A stretch of DNA of 8,631 nucleotides, taken from JAXJYR01 sp964593515 (lineage in GTDB: Bacteria; Bacillota_I; Bacilli_A; Erysipelotrichales; Erysipelotrichaceae). The position numbers and the translations under genes are program-made. The stretch lies in NCBI GenBank assembly GCA_964593515.1, contig CAZQJH010000071.1:1-8631 (forward strand), written 5' to 3'. The notes under the pieces were generated by a model that was given only the letters and a program-made list of their open reading frames with translations, was not told where the DNA came from and did not search any database. Shown here one piece after another: positions 6,730-8,631 of the stretch (positions are counted from its first letter, which is position 1; the number at the start of each line of letters is the position of its first letter).

Positions 6730-6744
6730 TCTTCTTTTTTTTTT
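6716..6744 (+). terminator. Terminator embedded in the end of the kinase gene
   Basis: A perfect 10-bp stem, AAAAAGAAGA (6716-6725) and TCTTCTTTTT (6730-6739), closes on a GTAA loop that contains the kinase TAA stop codon. A run of ten T (6735-6744) follows the TCTTC core. The stem is A/T-rich, so it is weaker than the other two terminators. Its T-tract merges directly with the first Pho-box repeat. Confidence 0.8.
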
Positions 6745-6781
6745 ACATCGATTTTACATCATACTCCAAACAGATTTTACA
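6741..6781 (+). promoter_or_regulatory. Pho box: TTTTACA direct repeats for PhoP/PhoB
   Basis: Three exact TTTTACA copies lie at 6741-6747, 6752-6758 and 6775-6781. The first two are 11 bp apart, the second and third 23 bp apart, leaving room for one badly degraded repeat between them. The 7-bp unit with 4-bp spacer is the known geometry of PhoB/PhoP sites, and TTTACA fits the Bacillus PhoP TT(A/T/C)ACA half-site. The last copy ends nine bases before the -10 and takes the place of a -35, as in classical phosphate-starvation promoters. The cognate regulator is not in the window. Confidence 0.82.
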
Positions 6782-6787
6782 AGCCGT

Positions 6788-6796
6788 TGCTATAAT
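6788..6796 (+). promoter_or_regulatory. Extended -10 of the pst promoter
   Basis: TGC precedes TATAAT (6791-6796), giving an extended -10, with no consensus -35 at the proper distance (AAACAG at 6768-6773 fills that position). This is the expected design of an activator-dependent promoter. Transcription would start near 6803, giving a leader of about 30 bases that ends in AAAGGAG (6821-6827). Confidence 0.8.
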
Positions 6797-6834
6797 AATA
6801 ACCGTAGCCAGGGTGCTAGAAAAGGAGATTTAAA

Positions 6835-7626
6835 ATGAAAAAGTTAATTGTAAGTTTAGCATTAGTATGCATGATGTTAGTAGGATGCAGTAGTGAATCT
6901 AAAGGAGTTTCGACTGATGGTTCTACATCTATGAGTGCGGTAATTCAAGCTTTAAGTGAAGCATATGAAGAAGAAACAGGAGTTGAAATTACATACAACG
7001 CTACAGGTTCTGGTTCTGGTATTCAAGCCGTAAATGAAGGAAGATGTGATATTGGATTATCAAGTCGTGATTTAAAAGATGAAGAAAAAGCTAATGGTTT
7101 AGTTGGAACAACTTTAGCTTATGATGGAATTGCGGTAATTGTAAATAACGAAAATCCAATCAATGATTTAGATGTTGAAACAATAGCTAAAATCTATACT
7201 GGTGAAATTACTAACTGGAGTGAACTTGGTGGAAATGATAGTGAAATCGTAGTTATTGGACGTGAAGCAGGAAGTGGTACAAGAAGTGGATTTGAAGAAA
7301 TTACTAAAACTGAAGATGCATGTGTTTATCGTCAAGAATTAGTATCTACTGGAGATGTAATTACAACAGTTGCAAGTAATCCTAATGCAATTGGATATGC
7401 TTCATTTGCCTCATTAAAAGATAGTGTTAAAGCCTTAAGTGTTGGTGGAGTTAAAGTTAATGAAGCAACAATTAAAGATGGAAGTTATTTAATTCAAAGA
7501 CCATTTGTATTAGTAACTAAAGAAGGTGTTGATTTATCTAAAGAAGCACAAGCGTTCTTTGATTTCATGACTAATGGTGAAGCTAATGAAATCATCAACT
7601 CACAAGGAGTTGTAAGTGCTCATTAA
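6835..7626 (+). CDS. pstS: Phosphate ABC transporter substrate-binding lipoprotein PstS
   Basis: This 263-residue protein is the extracytoplasmic receptor that captures inorganic phosphate and delivers it to PstC/PstA. It begins with a lipoprotein signal peptide: KK, a hydrophobic stretch and the lipobox LVGC with the lipidated Cys at 18. Phosphate-contact segments of the family are all visible: DGSTSM (28-33), GSGSG (58-62), SSRD (76-79) and REAGSGTRSGFEE (143-155), the strongest PstS hallmark. The length fits the compact Firmicute PstS type. AAAGGAG seven bases before the ATG supports the start. It is the first gene after the Pho-box promoter and precedes pstC by only five bases, with no terminator between. 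Induction by phosphate starvation is expected from the promoter. Confidence 0.96.
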   Translation: MKKLIVSLALVCMMLVGCSSESKGVSTDGSTSMSAVIQALSEAYEEETGVEITYNATGSGSGIQAVNEGRCDIGLSSRDLKDEEKANGLVGTTLAYDGIAVIVNNENPINDLDVETIAKIYTGEITNWSELGGNDSEIVVIGREAGSGTRSGFEEITKTEDACVYRQELVSTGDVITTVASNPNAIGYASFASLKDSVKALSVGGVKVNEATIKDGSYLIQRPFVLVTKEGVDLSKEAQAFFDFMTNGEANEIINSQGVVSAH

Positions 7627-7631
7627 TTAGT

Positions 7632-8504
7632 ATGAAAGAAACCTTTGAAAAAATTATTCATGGTATCTTTCTAATCATTGGGTTAATAAGTGTGGGTTTT
7701 GTCTTATTAATCACCATCTACTTAATTATCTCAGGAATTCCAGCAATCCGTGAAATTGGATTGGTGGAATTTCTGTTTGGTAGTGAATGGGCATCAACCG
7801 CACCTGATCCAAAATTTGGAATCTTACCATTTATTCTTACAAGTATCTATGGAATGGCTGGAGCAATGGTAATTGGAATACCGATTGGATTTTTCTTATC
7901 GGTCTATTTAGCATATTTAGCTCCAAAAAAATTAAGACAAGTAATGCAGCAAGCCCTAAGTTTATTAGCTGGTATTCCATCAGTTGTATATGGATTAGTA
8001 GGGATGATTGTATTAGTACCTGCTATTCGCATTATCTTTAATTTAGCTGATGGTACTAGTTTATTAGCGGCAATTATTGTATTAGGGATCATGATTTTAC
8101 CAAATATTATTAATTGTTCTTTAACAGCTTTAGATGCTGTACCTAAAGAATATATTGATGCATCACTAGCTTTAGGAGCTAGTGAAATTGAAACATATTT
8201 TAAAGTATGCGTTTTAGCCGCTAAAAGTGGAATTACTTCAGCTATTGTTTTAGGAGTAGGTCGAGCTATGGGTGAAGCAATGGCGGTTATGATGGTTGCA
8301 GGTAATGTAGCTAATATGCCATCACTATTTAATAGTGTTCGATTCTTAACTACGGCTATAGCCTCTGAAATGGCTTATGCTGGTGCTGGTACTTTACAAC
8401 GTGAAGCCTTATTTTCAATTGCCTTAGTGTTATATATCTTTATCTTATTATTAAATGGATGTTTAAAATTCTTTGTTCAAGGTGATAAAAATGAAAAAGC
8501 GTAA
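7632..8504 (+). CDS. pstC: Phosphate ABC transporter permease PstC
   Basis: This 290-residue integral membrane protein forms one half of the phosphate channel with PstA. Hydrophobic segments lie at about 12-35, 63-92, 108-134, 139-162, 200-222 and 258-280. The N-terminal FLFGSEWASTAPDPKFGILPF region, GIPSVVYGLVG (about 114-124) and the EAA-type cytoplasmic loop YIDASLALGASEIETYFKV (about 174-192), which docks on the ATPase PstB, are family hallmarks. Length is normal. It follows pstS after five bases. There is no convincing Shine-Dalgarno: the nearest AAGGAG (7604-7609) is 22 bases upstream inside pstS, and no in-frame alternative start was found nearby, so translation is probably coupled to pstS. 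Confidence 0.95.
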   Translation: MKETFEKIIHGIFLIIGLISVGFVLLITIYLIISGIPAIREIGLVEFLFGSEWASTAPDPKFGILPFILTSIYGMAGAMVIGIPIGFFLSVYLAYLAPKKLRQVMQQALSLLAGIPSVVYGLVGMIVLVPAIRIIFNLADGTSLLAAIIVLGIMILPNIINCSLTALDAVPKEYIDASLALGASEIETYFKVCVLAAKSGITSAIVLGVGRAMGEAMAVMMVAGNVANMPSLFNSVRFLTTAIASEMAYAGAGTLQREALFSIALVLYIFILLLNGCLKFFVQGDKNEKA

Positions 8505-8631
8505 ATTATTCGAATATAGTATGAAAGGATGTATGTATTTATCCTTAATTATTGTTTTATTATTAGTTATATCAATTGTTGGATATGTATTATATAAAGG
8601 ATTACCTTATTTAAGTATCGAACTTTTAACT
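8491..8631 (+). CDS. pstA: Phosphate ABC transporter permease PstA (5' part, runs off the window)
   Basis: Forty-seven codons remain open to the end of the window. The translation starts MKKRKLFEYSMKGCMYLSL, continues with a membrane helix (about 16-35) and then YKGLPYLSIELLT, which is the usual PstA N-terminal pattern before the first periplasmic loop. The start overlaps the pstC end by 14 bases, and AAGGTGA (8479-8485) lies five bases before the ATG, indicating coupled translation. Identification rests mainly on position directly after pstC plus the N-terminal pattern. The missing remainder should be followed by pstB and perhaps phoU. Confidence 0.88.
   Translation, partial: MKKRKLFEYSMKGCMYLSLIIVLLLVISIVGYVLYKGLPYLSIELLT

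Noticed and set aside
6805..6818. TAGC / GCTA inverted repeat in the pstS leader, considered as a small regulatory hairpin
   Set aside because: Only four base pairs with a six-base loop; too weak to support a structured leader or riboswitch.
7904..8092. 62-codon frame on the - strand inside pstC
   Set aside because: It lies wholly within the well-supported pstC gene, has no recognisable domain and no - strand promoter or terminator context.

Overview
The window is very A/T-rich by eye, and every gene I can support lies on the + strand with classic AAAGGAGG-type ribosome binding sites, T-tract terminators and TTGACA/TATAAT-type promoters. This points to a low-GC Firmicute. The protein style and gene arrangement suggest an Erysipelotrichia-type gut bacterium (Coprobacillus/Thomasclavelia-like) or a relative, but no marker gene fixes the taxon, so this is inference.

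Layout. (1) 38-565: a single GNAT acetyltransferase closed by a strong intrinsic terminator (564-596). (2) 591-727: a short intergenic region with a 28-bp near-palindrome, then a well-formed promoter (659-686) flanked by symmetric elements that look like operators. (3) 728-4714: a marR-like regulator and two ABC half-transporters in one tight transcription unit, closed by a terminator at 4713-4736. The two ATPase domains are complementary: the first carries the degenerate Walker B and switch residues, the second the degenerate signature. They therefore read as one heterodimeric exporter of the LmrCD/BmrCD/TM287-288 type. (4) 4747-6744: a separate transcription unit with its own promoter and terminator. 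It encodes a short DUF362 protein without the ferredoxin module, the substrate-binding S component of an ECF vitamin transporter, and a small P-loop kinase of the uridine-kinase-like group. The reading frames overlap at both junctions. It looks like an uptake-and-phosphorylation salvage module of unknown substrate and is the least understood part of the window. (5) 6741-8631: a phosphate-starvation promoter with 11-bp-phased TTTTACA Pho-box repeats, followed by pstS, pstC and the first 47 codons of pstA, which runs off the end. This is the high-affinity phosphate ABC importer; pstB and possibly phoU would be expected downstream.

How the parts work together. The MarR protein probably represses its own operon and releases it when a toxic ligand is present, inducing the exporter. 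In the middle unit the S component would borrow a shared ECF energising module encoded elsewhere, and the kinase would trap the imported compound by phosphorylation. The pst genes would be switched on by a PhoP/PhoB-type response regulator under low phosphate. The junction between the last two units is very compact: the kinase stop codon sits in the loop of its own terminator, and the terminator T-tract supplies the first T residues of the Pho box.

No RNA genes, insertion sequences, CRISPR arrays or long repeats were seen. No gene-free stretch exceeds 300 bases; the longest is the 162 bases between 565 and 728.
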